This document shows positions 16,680 to 25,623 of a stretch of 64,000 nucleotides of DNA, piece by piece. A program made the position numbers and the translations under genes. The number at the start of each line of letters is the position of its first letter. Position 1 is the first letter of the stretch. The notes below the pieces were generated by a model that was given only the letters and a program-made list of their open reading frames with translations, was not told the DNA's origin and made no database searches. This DNA is from Streptomyces cyaneochromogenes (GTDB lineage: Bacteria > Actinomycetota > Actinomycetes > Streptomycetales > Streptomycetaceae), in assembly GCF_003963535.1 (NCBI RefSeq), contig NZ_CP034539.1:7254001-7318000 (forward strand), given 5' to 3'.

Positions 16680-17741
16680 TCAGGGGGTGAGCCAGTCGGC
16701 GGTGTACGTGTCGATCTCGTCCGCGATCCGGGCCTTGCCGGGCTCGTCGAGGAAGGACGCCGCGACGGCGTTCTTGGCGAGGTCGGCCAGTCCGCGCTCG
16801 TCGAGGTCGAGCAGGCGGGCGGCGACCGCGTACTCGTTGTTGAGGTCGGTGCCGAACATCGGCGGGTCGTCCGAGTTGATGGTGACGATGATCCCGGCCT
16901 TCGCGAACTCCTTGATCGGGTGCTCGTCGATGGTGCGCACCGCGCGCGTGGCGATGTTGGAGGTCGGGCACACCTCCAGCGGGATCCGGTGCTCGGCGAG
17001 GTGCGCGAGCAGCTTCGGGTCCCGCGCCGAGCTGGTGCCGTGCCCGATGCGCTCGGCGCGCAGGTGGGTGAGGGCGTCCCAGACCGTCTCCGGCCCCGTG
17101 GTCTCGCCGGCGTGCGGCACGGAGTGCAGTCCGGCGGCGATCGCCCGGTCGAAGTACGGCTTGAACTGCGGCCTCGGCACGCCGATCTCGGGCCCGCCGA
17201 GCCCGAACGAGACCAGGCCCTCCGGGCGCACCCGGTCGTCGGTGGCGAGCCGCGCGGTCTCCTCGGCGGACTCCAGGCCGGCCTCGCCGGGGATGTCGAA
17301 GCACCAGCGCAGCACGGTCCCGAACTCGGCCTCGGCCGCCTTGCGGGCGTCCTCGATGGCGTCCATGAACGCGCCCTCGTCGATGCCGCGGCGGGTGGAG
17401 GAGAACGGGGTGATGGTCAGCTCGGCGTAGCGCACCTGCTGCCGGGCCAGGTCGCGGGCGACCTCGAAGGTCAGCAGCCGTACGTCCTCCGGGGTGCGGA
17501 TCAGGTCCACGACGGACAGGTACACGTCGATGAAGTGGGCGAAGTCCGTGAACGTGAAGTAGTCGGCCAGGGCCTCCGGGTCGGTGGGGACCTTGGAGTC
17601 GGGGTGGCGGGCGGCGAGTGCCGCGACGATGCGGGGGGAGGCGGAGCCGACGTGGTGGACGTGCAGTTCGGCCTTGGGCAGTCCGGCGATGAAGGCGTGC
17701 AGGTCGCGCGGGACGCGGGCGTCTACGAGACGGTCGGTCAA
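16680..17741 (-). CDS. Aminodeoxyfutalosine deaminase-like (adenosine deaminase family)
   Basis: 353 residues in the adenosine/AMP deaminase family. Metal and catalytic residues are visible: H27-x-H29 in LHVHHVGSAS, HAGE in SVPHAGETTG, the RIGHG segment and NSDDPPMFG. The substrate loop reads HHVGSAS where classical adenosine deaminases have HLDGSL. From memory, the S. avermitilis protein at this chromosomal location (a COG1816 member, Sav2595) was shown to deaminate 6-aminodeoxyfutalosine for menaquinone synthesis. That is the more likely role here. The TTG start at 17741 has an excellent GGGGAGGAA ribosome site. Confidence 0.88.
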   Translation of the reverse strand: MTDRLVDARVPRDLHAFIAGLPKAELHVHHVGSASPRIVAALAARHPDSKVPTDPEALADYFTFTDFAHFIDVYLSVVDLIRTPEDVRLLTFEVARDLARQQVRYAELTITPFSSTRRGIDEGAFMDAIEDARKAAEAEFGTVLRWCFDIPGEAGLESAEETARLATDDRVRPEGLVSFGLGGPEIGVPRPQFKPYFDRAIAAGLHSVPHAGETTGPETVWDALTHLRAERIGHGTSSARDPKLLAHLAEHRIPLEVCPTSNIATRAVRTIDEHPIKEFAKAGIIVTINSDDPPMFGTDLNNEYAVAARLLDLDERGLADLAKNAVAASFLDEPGKARIADEIDTYTADWLTP

Positions 17742-17901
17742 GGTTCCTCCCCGGGAACGGCGTCCGCGGCCGGGTGTGTGAGCGGCGGGCGGGCGCAGGT
17801 GATCGGCTGATCGGTGACTCGGGGATCATCGTAGGCCGGGACCGCGGGGGCGCAGACGGGGCCTTAGCATGACGGCACGTACGACAAAGGGGGGCCCGGG
17901 C

Positions 17902-18888
17902 ATGTCCGAGGACGCGCAGACGCCGCAGGCGCCGGAGGCATCGGGGGGATCGGCGGTGCGGGGGGACATGAGCGCAGGGGGATCAGGGGCTTCGCCGGAA
18001 GAGCCGAAGGTGTCGTTCGGGAAGGACGACGAGAGGGCGCCGTCGACGTCTTTGGACAAGCCGGGGGTGGCGGGTCCGAGTGATGCGGTGCCCGGTGGGG
18101 CGCAGCCGCTTCCCGAGCGGGATCCGTGGGCGCCTCCCGTCGAGGGCGCGCGGGCGGATTCCTCACCGACCGCGGGGCCCGGGAACACCAGTGCCTCGAA
18201 CGTCCCGCCGACCTGGCCTGCTCCGCCCTGGCACGATCAGCAGACGGCTGCGTCGGGGCCGCCCATGGAGGTGCCGTCCGAGCCGCGGGACGCCGTGCCG
18301 CCGGGGGCGCCGTGGGAGAACCCCTCCGCCGGGGTGGGGCCCGCGATGGCGCCGGGCGGTTCGCCTGCCAACCCGTTCGCGCCGCCGGGGGCCTCGTCTC
18401 CCATGCCTCCCACGACTCCCATGTCTTCCGTGCCGCACGGCGCGCCGGTCAATCCCTTCGCGCCTCCGGCCGGGCACGGGCCCGGGCCCTACGGCGCTCA
18501 TGGCGCCCATGGCGGGCATGTGCCCCCGCCGCCCATCGCGCCCGACGGGCCGGGGCAGGTGCCGTACGGCTATCCCGGCGGTCATGGGTTTCCGCCGGGG
18601 CCGGGTGTGGGGGGCTACTACGGGTGGCCCGGTATGCAGGCCCTGCCGAGCAACGGGATGGGGACCGCGGGGCTGGTGCTCGGGATCATCTCGGCCGTGA
18701 TCTTCTGCATGTGGCCGGTGGCGATCGTGGTGGGCGTGCTCGCGGTGATCTTCGGTGCGATCGGGATGGGCAAGGCGCGGCGCGGCGAGGCGACGAACCG
18801 GGGGCAGGCGCTGGCCGGGGTCATCTGTGGAGTGGCGGGGCTGGTCCTCAGCCTGGTGATGCTGGCGTTCGTGATCGCGACGGCTTAG
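17902..18888 (+). CDS. DUF4190-type membrane protein with Pro-rich N-terminus
   Basis: 328 residues. The first ~250 are disordered and rich in Pro, Gly, Ala and Ser. The C-terminal 75 residues carry two membrane helices (GLVLGIISAVIFCMWPVAIV and GVAGLVLSLVMLAFVIATA) around a KARRGEATNRGQALAG loop, the DUF4190 pattern common in actinobacteria. The N-terminal region probably faces the cytoplasm and may bind partners. The ATG at 17902 follows AAAGGGGGG. It stands alone, and nothing in the sequence indicates a specific function. Confidence 0.85.
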   Translation: MSEDAQTPQAPEASGGSAVRGDMSAGGSGASPEEPKVSFGKDDERAPSTSLDKPGVAGPSDAVPGGAQPLPERDPWAPPVEGARADSSPTAGPGNTSASNVPPTWPAPPWHDQQTAASGPPMEVPSEPRDAVPPGAPWENPSAGVGPAMAPGGSPANPFAPPGASSPMPPTTPMSSVPHGAPVNPFAPPAGHGPGPYGAHGAHGGHVPPPPIAPDGPGQVPYGYPGGHGFPPGPGVGGYYGWPGMQALPSNGMGTAGLVLGIISAVIFCMWPVAIVVGVLAVIFGAIGMGKARRGEATNRGQALAGVICGVAGLVLSLVMLAFVIATA

Positions 18889-18896
18889 GGGTTGGT

Positions 18897-19059
18897 CTGG
18901 GGCTCCGCCCCAGACCCCGCTCCTCAAACGCCGGAGGGGCTGGATTTTGCCGGCGGCGCTGGATTTTGCCGGTCCAGGCATTTCAGCCCGTCCGGCGTTT
19001 GAGGACGAGGCCCTTCGGGCCGAAGCGGGGGTCTGGGGGCGGCAGCCCCCAGGGACGGG
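18897..19059. repeat. Long inverted intergenic repeat, family B (likely bidirectional terminator)
   Basis: Two convergent genes are separated by nested inverted repeats. TCCTCAAACGCCGGA at 18921 pairs with TCCGGCGTTTGAGGA ending at 19005, and CCCCAGACCCCGCT at 18909 pairs with AGCGGGGGTCTGGGG ending at 19038. A 15-bp sequence GCTGGATTTTGCCGG is tandemly repeated at 18939 and 18958. Related copies sit at 37172-37207 and 57307-57385. Confidence 0.75.
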
Positions 19060-19089
19060 AGGGTAGGGGCGGCGGGGGCGAAACCCCTC

Positions 19090-19644
19090 CTACCCCCGCA
19101 ACCGCTCCCGCGCCTCCATCAACGCGAACCCCAACAAATTCGGCCCCCGCCACCGCTCCGGATCCCCCGCCCCCTCATCCCGCACCGCCAGCCCGATCCC
19201 CCACACCCGGTCCACCGGACTCGCCTCCACCAGCACCCGATCCCCCGTGCCCAGCAGAAACCCCCGCAGATCCGCATGCGCGCCGAACTTGTGGACCGAG
19301 CCCTCGACGACGATCCGGAACCGCTCCCGCTCCCACACCCCGTCGTCGAACCCCCGCACCAGCCGCCCGGCCTTCTTCGCGACCGACGGATGCCCGGCGT
19401 CCAGCACCCGCCGCTCCGCCTCCGCGTCCCCGAACAGCCGTGCCTTCTCGGCCATCATCCAGTGCTCGGCGGTCGCGTACGCCACGCCGTCCACCGTGAA
19501 CGGCGACGGCCACCACTGGCTCAGACAGCTCACGCCCACCCGGCCGTCGGGCAGCGGCCGGTGCCCCCAGAAGTGCAGATACTTGACTCTCGCCCCCGCA
19601 CGGACCTCCCGGAGAAGGGAGTCCCAAGAATCGATCTTCGTCAT
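19090..19644 (-). CDS. NADAR family protein (YbiA-like)
   Basis: 184 residues with typical NADAR features: FWGHRP, SQWWPSPFTVDGVAYATAEHWMMAEKARLFGD near residues 40-70, and a C-terminal WRGPNLLGFALMEARERL. The fold cleaves N-glycosidic bonds in ADP-ribose-derived or riboflavin-pathway intermediates, and some members remove ADP-ribose from nucleobases. There is no toxin partner next to it. The ATG at 19644 follows a GGGGG stretch. Confidence 0.88.
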   Translation of the reverse strand: MTKIDSWDSLLREVRAGARVKYLHFWGHRPLPDGRVGVSCLSQWWPSPFTVDGVAYATAEHWMMAEKARLFGDAEAERRVLDAGHPSVAKKAGRLVRGFDDGVWERERFRIVVEGSVHKFGAHADLRGFLLGTGDRVLVEASPVDRVWGIGLAVRDEGAGDPERWRGPNLLGFALMEARERLRG

Positions 19645-19844
19645 GCCCCCGAGCATGGCACGCACCACCGACAATCCGTCCCGCGTTTATCCGGCCGACT
19701 CGACACCTGGTCGACAGATTCCGTCGCGTAACCAAAAGGCAACAACGGAATCACTTGTTGGAGTCCTCCTGCTCTGTCAGGATCGGCACTCAAATCGAGC
19801 CCGAGCCACGCCGGCCCCACCACGGGGACACGGAGGAGAGCCAC

Positions 19845-21410
19845 ATGCAGAACCCGGGCACCGCCACCCCGGAAACCGCCATCCCGGAATCCGCACCCCC
19901 GCAGCGATTCCCCGCCCAGGACCGCTTCGCGGACGGCGCGCAGTACATCGCGGGCCGGCCGGCGAAGGGGACCTCCGGTCGTACGCACGCCGTCGTCGAC
20001 CCCGCCACCGGCGAGGAGGTGTACACGTACGACCTGGCCGGCGCCGATGACGTCGACGCCGCCGTCGCCGCCGCGCGCGAGGCCTTCCCGGCCTGGTCCG
20101 CCGCCACCCCGGGCGAGCGCTCCGACGCCCTGCACCGCTTCGCCGCCGTCATCGCCGAGCGTGCCGAGGAATTCGCCCGCGCGGAGTCCCTGCAGTGCGG
20201 CAAGCCGCTGAAGCTGACCCGTGAGTTCGACGTCCCGGGGACCATCGACAACACCGCGTTCTTCGCCGGTGCCGCCCGGCACCTGCAGGGGCAGTCCGCC
20301 GGCGAGTACTCCGGCGACCACACCTCGTACGTCCGCCGTGAACCCATCGGCGTCGTCGGCTCCATCGCCCCCTGGAACTACCCCCTCCAGATGGCGGCCT
20401 GGAAGATCCTCCCGGCCATCGCCGCGGGCAACACCATCGTGCTCAAGCCCGCCGAGCTCACCCCGCTCACCTCGCTCCTCTTCGCCCAGGCCGCCACCGA
20501 CGCCGGCATCCCCGACGGTGTCGTCAACATCGTCACCGGGACCGGGAAGGAGGCGGGCGAGCATCTCGTCGGCCATCCCGACGTCGCCATGACCTCCTTC
20601 ACCGGCTCCACCGCGGTCGGCAGGCGCGTCGCCGAGATCGCCACCGCGACCGTCAAGCGGATCCACCTGGAGCTGGGCGGGAAGGCGCCCTTCGTCGTCT
20701 TCGACGACGCCGACCTGGAAGCAGCCGTCCAGGGCGCCGTCGCGGGCGCGCTCATCAACACCGGGCAGGACTGCACGGCCGCCACGCGCGCGTACGTGCA
20801 GCGACCGCTCTACGAAGCCTTCGTCGAGCGGACCGCCGCCCTCATGGAGAGCGTGCGGCTCGGTGACCCGTTCGCGCCGGGCACCGATCTCGGGCCGCTC
20901 ATCTCCCATGTCCAGCGCGACCGGGTCGCCGGGTTCGTCGACCGTGCGCGTGCCTACGCGCGCGTGGTGACCGGCGGGGCCGCGCCGAAGGGGGCGCTGG
21001 AGAACGGGGCGTACTATCTGCCCACCCTGGTCGCCGACGCGGCCCAGGACAGCGAGATCGTCCAGTCCGAGCTCTTCGGACCGGTCCTGGTCGTCCTGCC
21101 GTTCGACAGCGACGACGAGGGGATCCGGCTGGCCAACGACACCCCGTACGGACTCGCCGCCTCCGCCTGGAGCCGGGACGTCTACCGGGCGGGCCGCGCC
21201 ACCCGCGAGATCAAGGCGGGCTGTGTGTGGGTCAACGACCACATCCCGATCATCAGCGAGATGCCGCACGGCGGCTACAAGGCGTCCGGCTTCGGCAAGG
21301 ACATGTCCGCGTACTCCTTCGACGAGTACACCCAGATCAAGCACGTCATGTTCGACAACACCGCGGTGGCCAGGAAGGACTGGCACCGCACGATCTTCGG
21401 GGACCGGTAG
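19845..21410 (+). CDS. Aldehyde dehydrogenase of the polyamine operon
   Basis: 521 residues, longer than usual because of a ~40-residue N-terminal extension. It has APWNYPLQMA, SFTGST, ELGGK and catalytic Cys in GQDCTA, plus WVNDHIPIISEMPHGGYKASGFGKDMS. It is very similar in pattern to the enzyme at 3558, so gamma-aminobutyraldehyde or a glutamyl-aminobutyraldehyde is the likely substrate. GGAGGAG precedes the ATG at 19845. It is the first gene of a run with potD, potA, potB, potC and an FAD oxidase, all for polyamine uptake and oxidation. Confidence 0.9.
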   Translation: MQNPGTATPETAIPESAPPQRFPAQDRFADGAQYIAGRPAKGTSGRTHAVVDPATGEEVYTYDLAGADDVDAAVAAAREAFPAWSAATPGERSDALHRFAAVIAERAEEFARAESLQCGKPLKLTREFDVPGTIDNTAFFAGAARHLQGQSAGEYSGDHTSYVRREPIGVVGSIAPWNYPLQMAAWKILPAIAAGNTIVLKPAELTPLTSLLFAQAATDAGIPDGVVNIVTGTGKEAGEHLVGHPDVAMTSFTGSTAVGRRVAEIATATVKRIHLELGGKAPFVVFDDADLEAAVQGAVAGALINTGQDCTAATRAYVQRPLYEAFVERTAALMESVRLGDPFAPGTDLGPLISHVQRDRVAGFVDRARAYARVVTGGAAPKGALENGAYYLPTLVADAAQDSEIVQSELFGPVLVVLPFDSDDEGIRLANDTPYGLAASAWSRDVYRAGRATREIKAGCVWVNDHIPIISEMPHGGYKASGFGKDMSAYSFDEYTQIKHVMFDNTAVARKDWHRTIFGDR

Positions 21411-21464
21411 CAGAAGACAGGCCGCCCGACCCGCGGCCGAACCCTCCGAAAGGGCACCACGCGC

Positions 21465-22712
21465 ATGGAGCAGTACGAGCCCGACCGCCTGAGCCCGGCC
21501 CAAGTGGCCGCCATGCGGCGCAGCTTCCGCAACGGCCGGGCCGCCATGACCCGGCGGTCCCTGTTGCGCGCCTCAGCGGGCGGCGCGCTCGCGGTCGGCG
21601 GCCTCGGGGCGCTGACCGGCTGCGGCATCCCCGCGGCCGGCGACACCAAGGGCGGCGTCTCGGCAGAGGATCACTCGGAGAAGGAGAAGGTCGTCAACTT
21701 CTCCAACTGGACCGAGTACATCGACGTGGACGACAGCGAGAAGCACCACCCCACGCTCGACCAGTTCAGGAAGCGCACCGGCATCTCGGTCAAGTACACC
21801 GAGGACATCAACGACAACGTCGAGTTCTTCGGCAAGATCAAGCCGCAGCTCGCCGCGGGCCAGGACACCGGCCGCGACATCATCGTCCTCACCGACTGGC
21901 TCGCCGCCCGCCTCATCCGCCTCGGGTGGGTCCAGAAACTGGACCCGTCGAACCTGCCGCACGCCTACACCAACCTGTCGGCGCAGTTCCGCGATCCCGA
22001 CTGGGACCCCGGCCGCGCCCACTCCTACGTCTGGCAGGGCATCTCGACCGTCATCGCGTACAACAAGAAGGCGCTCGACGGCGTCGAGGTGAAGTCCGTC
22101 TCGGACCTGCTCGACAACCCCAAGCTCAAGGGCCGGATCGGCTTCCTGTCGGAGATGCGCGACAGCATCGGCATGACCCTGCTCGACATGGGCAAGGACC
22201 CGGCGAACTTCACCGCCGACGACTACGACGCGGCGATCGCCCGTATCCAGAAGGCCGTCGACAAGGGCCAGATCCGCCGCTTCACCGGCAACGACTACAC
22301 CTCGGACCTGACCAGCGGCGACTTCGCGGCCTGCATCGCCTGGGCCGGTGACGTCGTCCAGCTGAAGGCGGACAGCCCGGAGATCGACTTCCTGATCCCG
22401 GACAGCGGCTACATCACGTCGACCGACAACATGCTGATCCCGAACAAGGCCCGTCACAAGACGAACGCCGAGAAGCTGATCGACTTCTACTACGAGCCGC
22501 AGCCGGCCGCCGAGCTCGCCGCGTACATCAACTACGTGACGCCGGTCGACGGTGTGAAGGCCGAGCTGGAGAAGATCGACCCGGATGCGGCGAACAACCC
22601 GCTGATCATCCCGGACAAGGCCATGGCCGCGAAGTCCCACGCCTTCCGCTCGCTGAGCTCGAAGGAAGAGACCGAGTTCGAAGAGAAGTTCGCGAAGCTG
22701 ACTGGGGCGTGA
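21465..22712 (+). CDS. potD: Spermidine/putrescine ABC transporter substrate-binding lipoprotein
   Basis: 415 residues. A twin-arginine signal MTRRSLLRASAGG is followed by the lipobox LTGC, so it is a Tat lipoprotein anchored outside the membrane. The mature part carries PotD-like motifs WTEYIDVDD, GRDIIVLTDWLAARLIRLGWV and RRFTGNDYTSDLTSGD. The stop overlaps the GTG of the ATPase gene. The start ATG at 21465 lies 27 residues before the Tat motif; a later start at Met28 (MTRRS) is possible. It recognises polyamines for the permease encoded downstream. Confidence 0.92.
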   Translation: MEQYEPDRLSPAQVAAMRRSFRNGRAAMTRRSLLRASAGGALAVGGLGALTGCGIPAAGDTKGGVSAEDHSEKEKVVNFSNWTEYIDVDDSEKHHPTLDQFRKRTGISVKYTEDINDNVEFFGKIKPQLAAGQDTGRDIIVLTDWLAARLIRLGWVQKLDPSNLPHAYTNLSAQFRDPDWDPGRAHSYVWQGISTVIAYNKKALDGVEVKSVSDLLDNPKLKGRIGFLSEMRDSIGMTLLDMGKDPANFTADDYDAAIARIQKAVDKGQIRRFTGNDYTSDLTSGDFAACIAWAGDVVQLKADSPEIDFLIPDSGYITSTDNMLIPNKARHKTNAEKLIDFYYEPQPAAELAAYINYVTPVDGVKAELEKIDPDAANNPLIIPDKAMAAKSHAFRSLSSKEETEFEEKFAKLTGA

Positions 22713-23872
22713 CCACCGTGACCAACAAGACAGACAACACCGGCGACGTCCGCCTCTCGGGCATCAGCAAGACGTACGACAACGGCTTCACCGCCGTCCA
22801 CCCGCTCGACCTGACCGTGCCCCAGGGCTCCTTCTTCGCCCTGCTCGGCGCCTCCGGCTGCGGCAAGACGACCACCCTGCGCATGATCGCCGGACTGGAG
22901 GAGCCCAGCAGCGGCACCGTCCACCTCGGTGAGCAGAACGTGACCGCGCTCCCGCCGTACAAGCGGCCGGTGAACACGGTCTTCCAGTCGTACGCCCTCT
23001 TCCCGCACCTCGACATATTCGAGAACGTCGCCTTCGGCCTGCGCCGGCGCGGCATCAAGTCGGTGAAGAAGCAGGTCGAGGACATGCTCGACCTCGTCCA
23101 GCTCGGCGAGCAGGCCCGCAAGAAACCGCACCAGCTCTCCGGTGGCCAGCAGCAGCGCGTCGCCGTGGCCCGCGCGCTGATCAACCACCCCAAGGTGCTC
23201 CTCCTCGACGAGCCCCTCGGCGCCCTCGACCTCAAGCTGCGCCGCCAGATGCAGCTGGAGCTCAAGCGCATCCAGACCGAGGTCGGCATCACCTTCGTGC
23301 ACGTCACGCACGACCAGGAGGAGGCCATGACGATGGCCGACACGGTCGCCGTGATGAACGCGGGCCGTGTCGAGCAGCTCGGCTCGCCGGCCGACCTGTA
23401 CGAGAACCCGCGCACGACGTTCGTCGCCAACTTCCTCGGCACCTCGAACTTCATCGAGGCCGAGGTCGACACGAAGAACGGCGACGACATCGTGCTGAAG
23501 GCGGGCGGCGGCAAGCTCGTCCTGCCCGAGGCGCGATGTTCCGCGCCCACGGCGACCGGCGGCAAGGTGCTGGTCGGCGTACGCCCCGAGAAGATCTCCC
23601 TCACGCATGCGGACGACGCGGGGGACATCCCGGAGGGCCGCAACCGGATCACCGGCAGGATCGCCGACTCCTCGTTCATCGGGGTCTCCACGCAGTACGT
23701 CGTCGACAGCCCCGTCTGCCCCGAGTTCGAGGTCTACGCCCAGAACATCGACCGCGACGCTCGCCTCGTGCCCGGCACGGAGGTCGTCCTGCACTGGAAC
23801 CCGGCGCACACGTTCGGCCTGGACGCCGCACAGGACATCGACGCGGGCATCCAGGAAGAGGCGGCGGTCTGA
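22709..23872 (+). CDS. potA: Polyamine ABC transporter ATP-binding protein
   Basis: 387 residues, canonical PotA. It has Walker A GASGCGKTT, Q-loop VFQSYALFPH, signature LSGGQQQRVAVARAL, Walker B VLLLDEPLGALD and an H-loop in VHVTHDQEEAM, then a C-terminal TOBE domain. It powers uptake through the PotB/PotC permease. The GTG at 22709 overlaps the potD stop as GTGA, and its own stop overlaps the potB start as TGATG, so the operon is tightly coupled. Confidence 0.95.
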   Translation: MTTVTNKTDNTGDVRLSGISKTYDNGFTAVHPLDLTVPQGSFFALLGASGCGKTTTLRMIAGLEEPSSGTVHLGEQNVTALPPYKRPVNTVFQSYALFPHLDIFENVAFGLRRRGIKSVKKQVEDMLDLVQLGEQARKKPHQLSGGQQQRVAVARALINHPKVLLLDEPLGALDLKLRRQMQLELKRIQTEVGITFVHVTHDQEEAMTMADTVAVMNAGRVEQLGSPADLYENPRTTFVANFLGTSNFIEAEVDTKNGDDIVLKAGGGKLVLPEARCSAPTATGGKVLVGVRPEKISLTHADDAGDIPEGRNRITGRIADSSFIGVSTQYVVDSPVCPEFEVYAQNIDRDARLVPGTEVVLHWNPAHTFGLDAAQDIDAGIQEEAAV

Positions 23873-24801
23873 TGGCGACACTGACCGAGGCGCCACCGCC
23901 TCTGACCCCGACGGCTCCCGAGAAGAAGCCCCCGCGCAAGCGCGGCCGCCTGGTGCCGTACTGGCTGCTCCTCCCCGGCATCCTCTGGCTGCTGGTCTTC
24001 TTCGCGCTGCCGATGATCTACCAGGCCTCCACGTCCGTGCAGACGGGCTCCCTGGAGGCGGGCTACAAGGTCACCTGGCACTTCGCGACCTACTGGGACG
24101 CCCTGTCCGAGTACTACCCGCAGTTCCTGCGCTCGGTGCTCTACGCGGGCTCGGCGACGATCCTGTGCCTGATCCTCGGCTACCCGCTCGCGTACCTCAT
24201 CGCCTTCCGCGCGGGCCGCTGGCGGAACCTGATCATGATCCTGGTGATCGCGCCGTTCTTCACCAGCTTCCTGATCCGCACCCTCGCCTGGAAGACGATC
24301 CTCGCGGACGGCGGCCCGGTCGTCGGCGCCCTCAACACGCTGCACGTCCTGGACGTCACCAGCTGGCTCGGCATGACCCAGGGCGACCGCGTGCTGGCCA
24401 CGCCGCTCGCGGTGGTGTGCGGTCTGACGTACAACTTCCTGCCGTTCATGGTCCTGCCGCTCTACACCTCGCTGGAGCGCATCGACCCACGGCTGCACGA
24501 GGCGGCCGGCGACCTGTATGCCAAGCCGGTCACCACCTTCCGCAAGGTCACCTTCCCGCTGTCGATGCCGGGCGTCGTCTCCGGCACGCTGCTGACCTTC
24601 ATCCCGGCGGCCGGTGACTACGTCAACGCGGACCTGCTCGGTTCCACCGACACCCGCATGGTCGGCAACGTCATCCAGACGCAGTTCCTGCGGATCCTGG
24701 ACTATCCGACGGCTGCGGCTCTTTCCTTCATCCTCATGGCCGCCATCCTCGTCATGGTGACGGTCTACATCCGCAGGTCCGGTACGGAGGATCTGGTTTA
24801 A
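23872..24801 (+). CDS. potB: Polyamine ABC transporter permease, PotB type
   Basis: 309 residues. After a basic, Pro-rich N-terminal tail there are six predicted membrane helices, starting PYWLLLPGILWLLVFFALPM. The EAA-type loop reads YTSLERIDPRLHEAAGDLYAKPVTTF. The start ATG at 23872 shares a base with the potA stop. It forms the transmembrane channel together with the next gene. The extracytoplasmic loop after helix 1 is longer than in many permeases, as usual for PotB. Confidence 0.94.
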   Translation: MATLTEAPPPLTPTAPEKKPPRKRGRLVPYWLLLPGILWLLVFFALPMIYQASTSVQTGSLEAGYKVTWHFATYWDALSEYYPQFLRSVLYAGSATILCLILGYPLAYLIAFRAGRWRNLIMILVIAPFFTSFLIRTLAWKTILADGGPVVGALNTLHVLDVTSWLGMTQGDRVLATPLAVVCGLTYNFLPFMVLPLYTSLERIDPRLHEAAGDLYAKPVTTFRKVTFPLSMPGVVSGTLLTFIPAAGDYVNADLLGSTDTRMVGNVIQTQFLRILDYPTAAALSFILMAAILVMVTVYIRRSGTEDLV

Positions 24802-25602
24802 ATGACCTTCGTCAAATGGCTCAAGCGCAATCTCGTCGTCATCGCGGGACTGCTGACGCTCGGATATCTCCTGCTGCCGAACGTCGTCGTGACGGTGTTC
24901 TCCTTCAACAATCCGAAGGGGCGCTTCAACTACGAATGGCAGCAGTTCTCCCTGGACGCCTGGAAGGACCCGTGCGGCGTCGCCGACATGTGCGGCTCGC
25001 TCTCGGTCAGCCTGCAGATCGCGTTCTGGGCGACGATCGGCGCCACTGTCCTCGGCACGATGATCGCCTTCGCGCTCGTCCGCTACCGCTTCCGCGCGCG
25101 GGGTGCCGTCAACTCGCTGATCTTCCTGCCGATGGCGATGCCCGAGGTCGTCATGGCGGCCTCGCTGCTCACCCTGTTCCTCAACATGGGCGCCCAGCTG
25201 GGCTTCTGGACGATCCTCATCGCCCACATCATGTTCTGCCTCAGCTTCGTCGTGACGGCGGTCAAGGCACGCGTGATGTCGATGGACCCGAGGCTGGAGC
25301 AGGCCGCTCAGGACCTGTACGCCGGCCCGTTCCAGACGTTCGTGCGGGTCACCCTGCCGATCGCCGCCCCCGGAATCGCGGCGGGCGCGATGCTCGCCTT
25401 CGCGCTCTCCTTCGACGATTTCATCATCACCAATTTCAACGCGGGTTCCACCGTCACCTTCCCGATGTTCGTCTGGGGATCGGCGCAGCGCGGAACGCCC
25501 GTTCAGATCAATGTCATCGGTACGGCCATGTTCGTCGTCGCCGTACTGTTCGTCCTGGCCTCCATGGTCATCAGCAACCGCCGTAACAAGCAAAAGGCAT
25601 AA
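24802..25602 (+). CDS. potC: Polyamine ABC transporter permease, PotC type
   Basis: 266 residues with six predicted helices and the permease loop MSMDPRLEQAAQDLYAGPFQTF. The ATG follows the potB stop with no gap (TAAATG). PotC is the partner of PotB in the inner-membrane channel. The next gene, an FAD oxidase, begins 21 bp later, so import and first oxidation are co-expressed. Confidence 0.94.
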   Translation: MTFVKWLKRNLVVIAGLLTLGYLLLPNVVVTVFSFNNPKGRFNYEWQQFSLDAWKDPCGVADMCGSLSVSLQIAFWATIGATVLGTMIAFALVRYRFRARGAVNSLIFLPMAMPEVVMAASLLTLFLNMGAQLGFWTILIAHIMFCLSFVVTAVKARVMSMDPRLEQAAQDLYAGPFQTFVRVTLPIAAPGIAAGAMLAFALSFDDFIITNFNAGSTVTFPMFVWGSAQRGTPVQINVIGTAMFVVAVLFVLASMVISNRRNKQKA

Positions 25603-25623
25603 GCCCTGTAGGGAGTTGAAATC

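Noticed and set aside
16680..17741. Purine-salvage adenosine deaminase.
   Set aside because: The HHVGSAS substrate loop and locus favour the aminodeoxyfutalosine enzyme, although the family is the same.
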